Source: Dryocosmus kuriphilus
Lineage: Eukaryota; Arthropoda; Insecta; Hymenoptera; Cynipidae
NCBI GenBank assembly: GCA_038277395.1
Contig: CM076196.1
Location: 95,982,385 to 96,046,384, forward strand
DNA length: 64,000 nucleotides
Reading direction: 5' to 3'
Shown here: positions 21,726-32,985 of the stretch, in pieces
Position numbering within the stretch: the first letter of the stretch is position 1
Layout of the letters: each line of letters begins with the position of its first letter
Position numbers and translations under genes: made by a program
The notes under the pieces: model-generated
Told to the model about the DNA's origin: nothing
Seen by the model: only the letters and a program-made list of their open reading frames with translations
Databases searched by the model: none

Positions 21726-23377
21726 CCCGAATCCGCCGAATATATTTTTTTTTCTCCAAATGCGACGATTTTTGTGTATGTTTTTCATTACAATTTATGT
21801 AATCTGTACCTAAATTCTTTCGCAGATACGTCGCGTTACTTGTGAGATATAGCTCGTGCCATATATGGCACGCTGGGCGGGAGCGGTGTCATTTTGTTAC
21901 TTTTTAGATCTCATGCTTCTGTTCGTCTGCGCTGCCGGTCTAAACGTTCAAATAGTTTTTGACATCGTGATTATGTATTGTTGTGACGTTATAAAGGTTA
22001 CTTGTGAGGATTATGATTGAAAAACAAGCACTTGAGTCAATACATTTATTTAATGTTGATGAAATAGTTCACAAAAGGCACATTCAGATTGGTGCGTTTA
22101 AACGAAAGTTCTAAAAATCTCCTTAAAAATTATACTTTAAAAAATTAGAACACAGAAAGATCAATGACATGATACACCGTGCGAAGTCCATGTTATATTA
22201 AAGGAATATTCTTCCATTTGTGTTAGGTAAGTGAACTACGGTTTCTTGATGTGGTAGTCCATGAAGCATAAAATGCATAGTCCAACATTACACTTTATGC
22301 ACTCAGTTCTGGCTCTTGTCCTGCAGACATCTCCTTGACAGCGCCGCCGCTTGTCATTAGCGATGAAGATGGGAAAGTGACCAATCTGGTCAAAACGGAT
22401 CTCCAGCCTGGACTCTGGATGGAACTGAGATGGCCTCCTGTCAAATTTGGGAAGGGCTTTGTACTTTGTTAAGTAAGTCTGAACAATAACGCTTCTGAAC
22501 TCTAACTAAGAAATGACGTCCCCATCATTTCTCTTGAAGATCCAGGTATTATGCGCCATGGCAGATGATGCAGGCATATCTTTCTTTTTCCAAGTGCTTG
22601 GCTCCGGCGGAGGTGCTGTGCGGGAGCCACTTCGACTTCCGGCGTTTTCCCTGGAACCTCCACGCCCACGACATTTTAAACCGCGCGAGCCACGACAGCC
22701 CCTGCTCCTTCCACGAGCTCTTCCGCGTTCAGCGCTGTGACGACGACGTTTGGCTGGCCTCGTCTTCTTCATCATCGCTGGATTCTAATTCAGCAGAAAT
22801 CTTCTGGGGGTCCGCCTGCCGAAGTACTACAACTTCTACACGAGCCCTAAGCTGCCTAGCGCTCAGGTTGTCAACGAGATCACCACCGTCTTCTTCCCCT
22901 GAATCGGCGTCGGACTGTACTGTTGGATCAAGTGGTTCCTTGTAGATGACATCCACGTTCACCTCATCATCATCCAGCATGATTTTTGACTCATTAAGCG
23001 TGATATCCCTACATTATCGTTAATAGAGGGGCTAAGTACGAAAGATCTGTTTGAGCCTTTAAGGGGTGGAAACAAAGATCTGTATGGACAAATGAACTCT
23101 CGTAACGTCTTTGTATTCGAACGTTTGTACATCTCACGTAAAGGTCAAATAAAATTACTGACTGAACTACCACCAATGTTCTGTCCTTGACCTTTGATCC
23201 AAAAAAATAATATAGTAAAATGTATATATATATAAACCAAATTCCAAGTATATACATTATGTGTGAATATGTGTATATATATATATATAGTAAAATAATC
23301 CCAATAATTAAGAAAAAAAACAGTAAAGGTTACTTACTGCTTGCCGTGCCATATATGAGCCCGTGGGTGGATTCGGG
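21726..23377 (-). mobile_element. piggyBac-type transposon, internally deleted
   Basis: TTAA target copies at 21,722-21,725 and 23,378-23,381 enclose an element of 1,652 bp. Its ends are CCCGAATCCGCC and GGTGGATTCGGG, inverted repeats starting CCC/GGG as in piggyBac. Both ends also carry a CGTGCCATATATG subterminal block (21,854 and 23,344). The transposase remnant is on the minus strand. The precise TTAA ends suggest it could still be moved by a related active transposase. Confidence 0.9.
22233..22980 (-). pseudogene. piggyBac transposase remnant (N-terminus joined to C-terminal zinc-binding domain)
   Basis: From ATG 22,980 the protein is acidic (SDADSGEEDGGDLVDNLSAR, later SSDDEEDEA), then after a frameshift Arg/Gly-rich and ends near MAHNTWIFKRNDGDVIS. 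Right after a stop at about 22,505 the reading resumes with VQTYLTKYKALPKFDRRPSQ, LEIRFDQIGHFPIF and the cysteine-rich end RRRCQGDVCRTRARTECIKC, LCILCFMDYH. The last part is the PHD-like Cys/His domain at the piggyBac C-terminus. The whole catalytic DDD core, about 300 residues, is deleted. Confidence 0.85.
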
Positions 23378-23381
23378 TTAA

Positions 23382-24179
23382 TCAAAAATACACACTTTTA
23401 TGTAAAAAATGTTGTGCAAACGTAATCAATTTTTTTTCCGAAATAATAATTTCCGAAATGACGCAAAAGCCAACTAAAATTTAATCTTTGGTGTATCAAA
23501 ATTAAAGTAATTCAACTTTTAAAATTTTGTGAAGATAATTTAAAAATATTCATGAAAATGTTATCGAAATGATTGGGACCCAAAAATTCTGATGCTCTGG
23601 TAAATTTGACATATAGAAGAAAAATGTGTAGTTTAACTTGATTAAATCGAAGTCATAAGGAACAAATTTCAGCAAAATATCTGGGATGCTTTTTTTCTTT
23701 TTGCTTGTCTAAGAAGTCATTTCATTAAAAAGATCGGTAAGGCGAATGTTTCACTTTTGTGAATCCGTTATGAAGTTCCCTGAATATATTAATAATGCAC
23801 GAAATTTACAAAATATATAAATATTGACACTTGAAATTCTTCTAATGTGTGTAATATCTTCTTCTCTCTTATTTGGCATTTAGAACTTTATTGAATATAC
23901 AGTTTATTGAGAGTTAAAAATGTTTACAAACGAGAAAAAATAACTATCATCATTTTAGAAAGTTTAATATTGTATATAATTTTAGAGAGAAATATAAATT
24001 CGGTCGGATAGGTCAAGTATTTTTGTAGATTCAATTGCAATTCAAAATCCTAAGTAAGAGGGAAACTATTGTGTTTTAACTGAATCTACAGAAGTACATG
24101 TCCTAAAAGAGAATGTTTTACAACCTCGGTAAAAAGATCATAAGACGAATTTCAACGGTTAATTAGTAAATAATTGTAA
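23382..24179. other. AT-rich interval, nothing recognised
   Basis: No gene, RNA or repeat boundary recognised between piggyBac and the hairpin at 24,180. Confidence 0.4.
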
Positions 24180-24281
24180 AATAGTTGTTGGTGGAATAGT
24201 TTTGGCTTTTTATTAGTTAACTTTTTTAGATCAATTCTTTTGGAACGTAAAGCCAAAACTGTTCCACCAACAACTATTTCA
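24180..24281. repeat. 30-bp-arm hairpin
   Basis: 'atagttgttggtggaatagt' onward through 24,209 is the complement of 24,251-24,281 with one or two mismatches; the loop is about 40 bases. It could be a tiny TIR element reduced to its ends. Size and near-perfect pairing also fit a small-RNA precursor, but nothing else supports that. Confidence 0.7.
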
Positions 24282-24447
24282 TAAATTTGTTCTCGATGAT
24301 CATTACGATCCCCCACAAGTTATTATATTTATCATCATCATCATCATTATATTTAAATTTCTAAAAGAATTATAATTTATAGAAAAATAAATCTTTATCA
24401 ATGTTGCATGCAAGAGAATTAGAATAAAAAACCACTGCTAAGTACGT

Positions 24448-25377
24448 AGGGGAGCGGTCCCTAATGTGGCGCACCTAAAACAGGTCTTTGAATTTTAAGA
24501 ATAATTTTGTTGCAGTAAACTATGGAGCATGTAGTTTGATATCTTAGACTTGCTTTCTAAATAGCAGAAAATGACAAGGATATTAATTGAAAACATTAAT
24601 TTTAGGCTTTCGGAAAAAATTCAGCTCTGTCAAGTTACCTGCCTTATTCCTAAATGGGGTGCAGTGCTTATTTGTCTTGTAATAACAAACGAAAAATGAC
24701 TTTTTGCTAGTAAAAGAACAAGCTTTAGTAAAATTAAGTGTGAAGTAAAATGTTTTTAAAGTTTTAATTAATGTTGTGTGAATTTAAAAGCTTTTCAGAA
24801 GACGTCTTTCATAAAGGTTACGTATCTAACCTGAAAACCACCGAAAAAAAGATTTTGAAGTGATTTTGAATGTACAATAATATTACACTATCAAAAAATA
24901 CATTCCGTTAAGAATTTTTTGCTATCAAAAATGTACTATTATTTAGGTATGTATTTCTATAAATGTACGTGTACCGAACATCGTACGCCACATTAGGTGC
25001 CCGTGCATTGTTCGTGAGTAAACACATATTTTATATCATATTTAACCAATTTTACTCATGGAGAATGCATTAAAGTATCCACAAGGCATCAGATTACAGA
25101 TTAGACAATTTTTTTAAGTTTACTGCAAAATACTTTATTTTTCATTGCTTTTGTCCCGCTATAATGATAACTACAAAATGTCCAAAAATATCTTGACTAA
25201 ACTTTTTAGGGTAAATATTAAACGATGACTTCAAGTGCTAAAATTTTTTCACTAGTTATCACTTAATGCATAAATAAATTCAATTTGGGGTCCACCTTTC
25301 TTTTAGAATGCGTCAATTTCTTTAAAATACGGGTGCGTCAAGTTAGGTTGTGCGACAGATTATAGACCGCTCCTCTG
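24448..25377. mobile_element. TIR element of the AGGGGAGCG family
   Basis: Left end GGGGAGCGGTCCCTAATGTG with 'gcgcacctaaaacag'; right end, inverted and diverged, GAGGAGCGGTCTATAATCTG. An internal 'acgccacattaggtgc' lies at 24,988-25,003. The 72-nt palindrome at 29,633-29,704 has the same terminal sequence in better condition, which supports a family. No ORF inside. Confidence 0.5.
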
Positions 25378-25984
25378 CTATGGGTTCAGTATGGGTGTAT
25401 TTTCTGGTGCTCATTGTATGAGCACTTTGCGTCCTCACAGAAAAACATTTTATAACTTTACATATAATTACTACTCGTTAGGCCGCCATATTCTTAAGAT
25501 TTAAAAAAAATAGCTTATAAAACGAGGAATTTTTAAATTTTTAAATTCTTCAAGATGTAAATTTTTTGTTTTGAGATAACTAGGTATAAACATTCTGTCG
25601 ACTTATATCAAGTAAATACCTGTAATTTTGCATTGTAAATGGAGTCTGGCGGAGTCGAAAAGGGGGATTTTTTATTAAAAAATAAATTGGAGGGAATAAA
25701 ACAGGGGGCATTAAATTGGAAAAGAAGGGATGAAAAAGAGGATTTTCGATTGTAAAAGGAGTCTGTGGGGATGGAAAACGCGCCTTTCCGTGCATTTTTC
25801 TACTATTTATTGTTTATCGCTTATTATTGGTTATTACTTGTTATTAATTGAATCTTTGGATTCTATAACCCCGCATAAAATTTGCCAAGCCGTTTGAGTT
25901 GGTCTTTAATGCCTTGAAAATCATGTTTTTGAAAATTGAATTTTTAAAGCCACCACCTTGTAGGAATATTTATGGCGCATCTTT
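25378..25984. other. non-coding interval with a G-rich short repeat
   Basis: No gene. Two loosely repeated units of the type 'attgtaaaaggagtctg' at 25,634 and 25,751 enclose G-rich text; the reading frame across it is only low-complexity. Confidence 0.4.
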
Positions 25985-26905
25985 TTTCCTTAAGCAAAAA
26001 AGTTGTATCTTTTACCGCCTCTGAAAGAAATTTAAAAAATTTGATTTTTCGAAAAACAAAATCAATAAATATTTTCGCTTTAGCTCGCTCCGAAATTAAA
26101 AATTTTAAATATATTTAAATGAAAAATGAACGACTCATCTTAAAAATATTTTAAAGATGATGTTCTTTTAAAAAATTATTAGTCTTGTTATCGAAAAAAG
26201 TGATTAATTTGTTCATCAACCAGTAGCAAAATATTACTAGACGATGTTCAATCGCTTCGTTTGTCGATCAAATTTTGAGTAAACCTAAAATTCCAGCGGA
26301 AAAAATGTTCATTAGGATATAATAAATTTTTCTAAAAAGTATGACTCCAATTAAACCAATCGTTAAAAAAAAAGCATCCAATTAGCGCTGGACGAGCTCG
26401 CATGAGCTGAGAGCCACAAATCTTCAACTCATCTCGGCCGTTCTCGGGTCGGTGAGACATTAGAAGCAAAATATAAACAAAGGCTCTGGAGTTCTTAGCT
26501 CGCTGAATGTTCATATTTTTTAGCGGTTAGATCAATTGAAGCAATACTTTTCAGAAAACTTGATTATATTCTAATGAACACTTCTTCCTCTGGAAGTTTT
26601 GGCTTACTCAAAATTTCCTGGATAAACGAAGCAATTGAAAAATGTCTAACACTATTTTGCTACTGGTTGACAAAAAAATTAATTATTGTTTTTCGATAAA
26701 AAACCCAATAAATTTTAAATAGCGCATCATCTTCAAAATATTTTGAAGAATGAGTCGTTCAATTTTCATGTAAAAATATTGAGAACTGTACATTTCTGAG
26801 CGAGTTGAAGTGAAAGTATTTATTAAATTTTGTTTTCCGAAAAATTCAGTTTTTTTTTTTACTTTTTTCAGAAACGGTGAGCGATATCAAAATTGAAAAA
26901 ATATT
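25985..26905. repeat. fold-back element with 350-bp arms
   Basis: Left arm 25,985-26,335 and right arm 26,540-26,905 are inverted copies. Landmarks are 'aatgaacgactcat' (26,127) with its complement (26,750), 'ccagtagcaaaatattacta' style sequence (26,220) with its complement (26,655), and the 'gttcattaggatataat' block (26,308) with its complement (26,564). The 200-bp centre has no recognisable protein. Immediately right of it lies a CA-rich microsatellite. Confidence 0.75.
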
Positions 26906-27078
26906 ACATCTGAAACGATTTTTGAGAAAAATGCAATGTGATAAAAAATGGTTTACTCTTATTTGATCGGGCTCTAAACCTAACCAATAAGGGACATCGT
27001 TTGGGACTACAATCCCTCCAAATTTCATGACCCTACCTCAACTTGCTTTTGAATTACCATAAAAAAAAGCAATATTGA

Positions 27079-27145
27079 CACACACACACGCATACACCCA
27101 TACACACACACGCGCGCGCGCGCGCATACACACGGACGCACACAT
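27079..27145. repeat. CA/CG-rich microsatellite
   Basis: (AC)n interspersed with GCATACACCC and a (CG)n core: 'acacacacacgcatacaccc' then 'cgcgcgcgcgcgcata'. It is followed by a block ending 'ccttcacaaggaag', a short palindrome. Confidence 0.9.
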
Positions 27146-27331
27146 TTTTAAACAAGCGAAATGTGTCAAAAAATGAACTTCGAAAATTTTCATCTCTACA
27201 AAGCTTCCTTCACAAGGAAGTAATATAAAAAGATTTGCATGTCGTAAAAATATTAAATTATTGATGGTATATATAAGATTATATATAATATATATAAGAT
27301 TTCAAAGATACTACTAGCTGACTACTACTAC

Positions 27332-29031
27332 TAGCTGACAGCGCCGTCTATAAGCATGTGTGCGAGATAGACCGTGTATGAGACTATATGAAATTTGTGC
27401 CGAGTAGGAGACTATCTACATTTTAGCAAAACTTTTCAGTAGAGCTAATTTAATTTTGAAATGTATAAAAAAAATCATGTGTGCATTCTAAAGTAATGGA
27501 AATTGTTGCAAGTGTTTTCTTAACTTCTAATCTCAAATTCCCCCTTTAAATTCTGCCAATGAGCGTGTTAGATAGATAATAATGAAAACTTAATAATAAG
27601 AAGTAACCTTTTTTCAGGAAGCTAATAATTTTGCTGATAACTGACGAAAAAATGGAATCTTGCTATTACAAATATTTTATGTCAATCACTGATTTACGTC
27701 CAGTTGACAATTATACTACTCTTATTACACTATGTCATTATTTATTTATAAAATAATAAATGTATCACTTTAGCCCATTCAGTCAGCTAACTTCGTGCAT
27801 CATGAACTTAACCTCCGAATGTCACATGGCATTTGAAGGTTATGTTCATAACATAAAGGATTACCAATACTGCATTAAAAAACGATACTTCTTATTTAAT
27901 ATGAAGGTAGTGTAACTGACGTCGATAATTATATTTCAACTGTGATTCTTAAGGCTGTTCCAGATGGGTACAAAAAAATTCCCAAAAATTTAGGGTTGCT
28001 TAAAATTCCACTAAGCTTCAGGGTATTGGTTATCACTAAAAAAAAGTAGATTTGTAAAGTTTTTTTGAGCCTGGAAGGGTCATTCAGGTTGCAGGAACCT
28101 CTATGAGGTTCCGATAAAAGTAAAATGTGTACGTGAAAATGTGGAATTCAATAAGTGCAGTAGTCTCTCAGTACTTCTCAGCTTTAAACTAAGAGATTAT
28201 ATACGTAGTATGCTATTGAGCGTGCAACGTCCCCGGTGTCTCATCAAAAAAATTTAATTCTTCGCGTTTTTCGACATTGTTTTCGGTTTTTGAGTGCAAA
28301 ATTCGAAGTTGGTGCACCATATGAAAGGGTTCCTTCCCTCATGTGCATTTCAGTGGCCTTCTTTACCCGCAAAATGAAAAGTTTTATTGCCTCCTAATTC
28401 ATACATTCCCATACAAACTTTGACAGAATTGTCGGTGCACTTCTCTGCCATGTTTCTGCACTTACTCAATCCCGCATTTTCTCGTACATATTTGACACTA
28501 ATCGGAACCTTATAGAGTGTCCAGTGGAACCTTAAGGGCCCTTCCGGGCTCCGGAAAAATTTAGAAATCTGCCTTTTTCAGTGAAAACCGATACCCTGAA
28601 GCTTAGTGGAATTTACATTTTCGACATTTTTTCGTACCCACCTGTAACTGCCTGAAAGGAAATCATATGAATGATATTTCCTATGTTATATTTTGAAATA
28701 ACTTGCGTTTCTATCGAACTTTTAAATTATTTCTTAAATTTATTTATTTTTCTTAGCTTATCAACCTTGTTTCAGAATGAAAATAGAACTATAATGCACG
28801 GAATTTGAAGATAAAGATTAATTTGTATTTTCCTTTTAGCTCCTTTATTATCGTATTGAACTGTCTAAAATATTTTAAAAAACGGCGCCAAATGGTCTAC
28901 TCTATCATATTATAATAATAATGCAAAATCGTCAATAATGCAGATAGGCTCTTAATCAGCACAAATTTCATATAGTATCATACACGGCCCGTTACGCATA
29001 TAGACTTACAGGCGGCGCTGTCCGCTAATAG
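27332..29031. repeat. 80-bp inverted ends 1.7 kb apart
   Basis: 27,332-27,412 (AGCTGACAGCGCCGTCTATA ... TATATGAAATTTGTGCCGAG) is inverted at 28,953-29,031 with about 80% identity. A second, better-defined inverted element lies inside. These are probably the ends of a non-autonomous transposon; no target duplication could be assigned. Confidence 0.6.
27955..28660. mobile_element. MITE with about 165-bp terminal inverted repeats
   Basis: Left end GGCTGTTCCAGATGGGTACA and right end, complemented, GGCAGTTACAGGTGGGTACG; both continue into 'attccactaagcttcagggt', a 'ggaagggcc'-like block and 'ggttccgat'. The centre (28,130-28,490) is non-coding. It lies inside the outer inverted pair 27,332/29,031. 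Confidence 0.7.
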
Positions 29032-29231
29032 ACTTATATTGAATGGAGGCGTCGTAGTTATCTCAAGCTCAAAAATGAGCAGTGTTAAGAATTATTTATA
29101 AAATTGAGGTAAATATTCAATTCAAATTTTGGAAAATAACGGAAGGCGAACTTTAGAAAAAAAGATTGAGATTACGATGGTTTATTTAACATGTTATTTA
29201 GAGGTTTAGATTCTTGCTTTCTATTTAGGAA

Positions 29232-29522
29232 TAAGTTGCCATTCTTATTTAATCCTAATATTGTAGAGCTCATTTTATTCCTTGAAAGATTCTGTGCAAA
29301 TCTCTTTGGTACGTTTTTACTTAAAAAATTGTATTAAGGAATAATATTGTTAATAAAAATAACAAATATATTGTTCAACTATAACATCTGTATTCTTTAC
29401 AAATATCTTTAGTACATTTTTATTTTTAAAATTATTTTAATAAAAACGTACCAGAGATTTGTAGAGAATCTTCCAAGGAATAAAATTAGCTCTACAACAA
29501 CATTAGGATTAAATAAGAATTG
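29232..29522. repeat. fold-back element, 82-bp arms
   Basis: 29,235-29,315 (cattcttatttaatcctaat ... aaatctctttggtacgtttt) is inverted at 29,440-29,520 with few changes; the loop is about 125 bases and contains a second weak pairing. Confidence 0.75.
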
Positions 29523-30040
29523 AGTTCCAGATAACTAGTGTACATCATTGACCGAAATTTTCATTTAAAAATTTTGTAATAAACTGATTATTGGGGAGCG
29601 TTACACTTGATAATTATTTTTTGACTATTTTTAGGGGAACGATACCTAATGCGGCGCACCTAAAACAGCTGTTTTGGGTGCGCCACATTAGATACTGCTC
29701 CCCTATAGTGTAGAGTGTGTACGAAACGTGTCGTATATCACTGACATGAGGAGAACTATATTATAGTCAGCTCGAATTGAAATTCGAATCGAAGGACTGA
29801 GCGCATCAAAAATCAATTCGAAAGACTTTCGAGCTGTCTAATTCGAGTCGAAAAACTGAGCGCGTCGAAAGTCGATTCCAAAGTCTTTCAAATTGCTCAG
29901 TTCGAATCGAATCAAATTCGAACTGTCCAGTTGGAATCAAATCAAATTCGAACTGAGCTTGCGCCAAAAGCCTTTCGAGTTGACTTGAACTCGGCTGTGT
30001 CAATTTGAAAAAAAGACGATTCGATTCGAACAATGCACAG
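29523..30040. repeat. right arm of the long inverted pair
   Basis: Inverted counterpart of 20,690-21,115. The order is mirrored: 'ccagataactagtgtac...gaccgaaattttcattta' at 29,527-29,570, a short TIR palindrome at 29,633-29,704 inserted between, then the ttcgaa minisatellite at 29,765-30,010. The intervening 8.4 kb contains only other repeats. Confidence 0.65.
29633..29704. repeat. 72-nt near-perfect palindrome
   Basis: Two 36-base halves meet at CAG|CTG with no loop: AGGGGAACGATACCTAATGC then GGCGCACCTAAAACAG, mirrored by CTGTTTTGGGTGCGCCACAT then TAGATACTGCTCCCCT. The half matches the left end of the element at 24,448. This is two TIRs joined tip to tip with no interior. Confidence 0.85.
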
Positions 30041-30687
30041 GCCTAAACCGTATGTAATAGACGGACATTTTTTACGAACAGGCAATTTTTGAAAAAGAAA
30101 GAGTTGATAGCACAAACCTCAGACAAACTTGAATTAGTCCTAACTTTTAAAGTGTAACTATTTTAAGACCCTTTTATGGGCTTCCAAAAGAGACTACATA
30201 AATGAGGAATGAGGAATGCTGTAAGAAGGGTCGAGCGCGGGGCTAGGTAATCGATGCAGCACGAAACTGATTTTACTAAATGTTATAAAGAAACTTTGAT
30301 GTAACGTTTTTTGTGCAAGCTTCAGACTCTCCCATAATACTTGACAAGAAGCTGATTGATTGCTAATTTTTTTTTATAATAGTGACAATAATGGAAAGGA
30401 AAATTAGAAATTAATAAGGTTAGAGACAGGAGGGTTGAGCGTGGCTATGTAAGCTAACTTTGGAAACTGAATTTAAAATATACATATTATAAAGAAACAT
30501 AAAATACTTTTCTGTGGAAATTGTAGACCCTTCTAACGGTATTAGTTTACAAAAAATTGGATTATGAAAATTATTATTTTAGTATGTGTCTTATGGAGAA
30601 TACTTCGCGCCAATTCACATTTTGATTTTTTATCACGCCAAAATTAATCGTCCTGTTGAATTGGGTAAGATTCAGTACTGCGGTACC
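30041..30687. other. AT-rich interval, nothing recognised
   Basis: No gene-like signal. A 65-codon open frame at 30,586-30,783 has AT-driven composition and crosses into the next repeat; not considered real. Confidence 0.4.
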
Positions 30688-31548
30688 CTCATTAAAAGGT
30701 TACGTGGGTTTCGAAAGTTAAAAAAAAACATATTTTCTCTATTTTTTTATATAATAAATAAATTATTTCATTCAAAATTTTAAGCGTATAAAAGAGCAAC
30801 ATTTAAATAATATTTTATAAAATTTTCATTCAAAAATTTGGAAAACTCAGCCGGTGGGACCTGGTTTCTGGAGACCCCTCAAAAAAAAGAGTCCTCGTGT
30901 TGGTCAGGATAACTCATGATAGCTTTATCCGAAATTAAAAAACCAAATATTTTCTGTTAGCAGATAAGTATAGCAATTGGAAGAGGGATTTTTTAAAAAA
31001 TTGTAATTTGTATTTTTGGCAGAGTTGTATGCAAAAAAGTGCAATTTTTGGTACAATTTACACTATATATAGCCTTATAAAATTAGTTTTAATCGAGAAA
31101 AAAAACTTCATTCAATTACTAGTCAATCTTACTTTGAAGAAGTGTGAAAAATTTCAATAAGATCGGTGCATTAGTTTTTGAGAAATCATGTCCACTGGCT
31201 TCAAAAATAGTGTTTTTAGAAAAAAACGATTAAAGTTTTAATGGGTTTCGTCACTTTTGAGGCTCCAAAAATAGTGCCATTTTTATGATTTATTTTCAGG
31301 CAGATAACAAAACGTTAACAAATACAATATGGTGGCTGAGTATTGCCGTGTTTAAAAAAAAAATTTTTTCAGAGGTCGTCTGCGGCAAGAAATTCTAAAA
31401 AGTGGGATTACTTTTTGAGGCAATTTTCGTCCCCGCCCCCACAAAAAACCTATTGGGCATCATTCTTGGAACCCTAAGCGACCTTTTTATGCAATAAAAA
31501 AAATATATTTTTTTTAAACCTTCAAAACCCATGTAACCCCTTAATAAG
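30688..31548. repeat. fold-back element, about 60-bp clear arms
   Basis: 'attaaaaggttacgtgggtt' (30,691) is inverted at 31,520-31,540 ('aacccatgtaaccccttaat'), with A/T-rich continuation on both sides. The middle is non-coding with A runs. Confidence 0.6.
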
Positions 31549-31817
31549 TTAGATAGTTTAATAAAAAGACGTTGAAAATAACCATAGATGGAGCCATTTG
31601 GTCAGATTTGTTTAACGATTTTTGGTGTGAAAAAATTCGGCAGAGTTTCATTGTGAATACTCTGAGCACGGCCCTTGTGATTCTCAAACCAACATTGACC
31701 AGTAATATTGATAAGCACTAACTTGTCTTGACTTTATAAATTGTTGTACAATTTTAAAATCCTGCTCAAAACAAATATAACTCACACTGCTGTGAAAAAA
31801 ATGGTAGATACGATATA

Positions 31818-32757
31818 CGAGGTCTGTTCAAAAAGTATCGCGAATTTTGTATTTTTTCAGGAAGTATTTATTTATTCATGAATATCTATTTTGTCCCCTT
31901 CAAAGTAATTCCCCTCGGATAAAATACATTTATGCCAACGTTTTTTCCAATCCTCGAAGCACTTCTGATAAGCACTTTTTGGTATAGCCTTGAGTTCTTC
32001 CAACGATGCATTCTTTATCTCCTCAATCGTTGCAAATCGCCGTCCTTTCATGGGTCTCTTCAGTTTTGGGAAGAGGAAAAAGTCACAGGGGGCCAGGTCT
32101 GGGGAATACGGTGGCTGCGGCACCATTACTGTGTTGTTTTTGGCCAAAAAATTACGAACAAGCAATGATGTGTGAGCTGGCGCATTATCGTGGTTTCGGA
32201 ACAAACTTCGCTGACACACGTCTCATGCCCAAAGTATCCCTAAAATTGCTTGGCACGAGCCAAACGAGATGCCGACATCATCAGCAACTTCTCTAATGGT
32301 AATTTGACGATTCGCCAACACTATTTTCTTCACTTCTTCAACGTTTTCATCAGTTGTTGACGTGCTGGGACGTCCAGGGCGAGCTTCGTCATTAACATCT
32401 TCTCGGCCTTCGCGAAAGAGCTTGTACCACTTATAAGCATTTTTTTTTTACTCAGAGTACACTCACCGTATGCCACTGTCAACATTTCAAGTATTTTGAA
32501 GCACTTAATTCCATTTTTTGCACAAAATTGGATGCAAATTCTTTCATCCATTTTTTGGAATAGGCAAAAATCGAAGACGAGCCAAAACACGTGCAAGCAA
32601 AACAGCTGTAAAAAATTAACTAAACATTCACAATGGCCTACCTTGTCAGCATAAGTAAGGGACATGAGTACCAACATAACGCTACAAAAAAATTTTAAAT
32701 GAAATGTATGTAGCCCGCGGAAATTCAAAATTAGCGATACTTTTTGAACAGACCTCG
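31818..32757 (-). mobile_element. mariner element, 940 bp, internally deleted
   Basis: TA target copies at 31,816-31,817 and 32,758-32,759. Terminal inverted repeats begin CGAGGTCTGTTCAAAAAGTA and are identical for at least 24 bp. The transposase remnant reads on the minus strand. An intact mariner is about 1.3 kb, so roughly 350 bp are missing. Ends look mobilisable. Confidence 0.93.
31872..32551 (-). pseudogene. mariner transposase remnant
   Basis: Starts MDERICIQFCAKNGIKCFK at ATG 32,551. A run of A (about 32,443) breaks the frame and leads to KWYKLFREGREDVND and GRPSTSTTDENVEE, the second helix-turn-helix (DDVGISFGSCQAIL). At about 32,205 it jumps straight to NHDNAPAHTS, so some 100-120 residues including the first catalytic Asp are deleted. 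The rest is well kept: HDNAPAH (second Asp), YSPDLAPCDFFLFPKLK (third Asp, DD34D spacing) and the C-terminus LSEGNYFEGDKIDIHE ending at 31,872. Confidence 0.9.
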
Positions 32758-32985
32758 TACAACTGTTGACTAGAACGGCCACGCTCGACCCTAGTTAACG
32801 AATGTTTTTCAGTAATTTGAGTGACCTTTCTAGTCCTATGGTATATTTTCACATTCATTAAAGTATATTAAATTCAGAAAAATAATTAGAAAACTAAAAT
32901 TGTTTATTGCATTTCAATCTGAAACGTCACAGTATGATTTAAGAATATATTATACAGTACTGTGCTTTGTAATAGAAATTAGATA

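Noticed and set aside
22513..22945. Plus-strand frames opposite the piggyBac remnant
   Set aside because: Complement of the Arg/Gly- and Asp/Glu-rich transposase N-terminus; no independent support.
24180..24281. Hairpin as a microRNA gene
   Set aside because: Perfect symmetrical arms and 40-base loop fit a collapsed TIR element as well or better; no further sign of processing.
30586..30783. 65-codon frame
   Set aside because: AT-driven composition, overlaps the edge of a fold-back element, and has no homology that I recognise.
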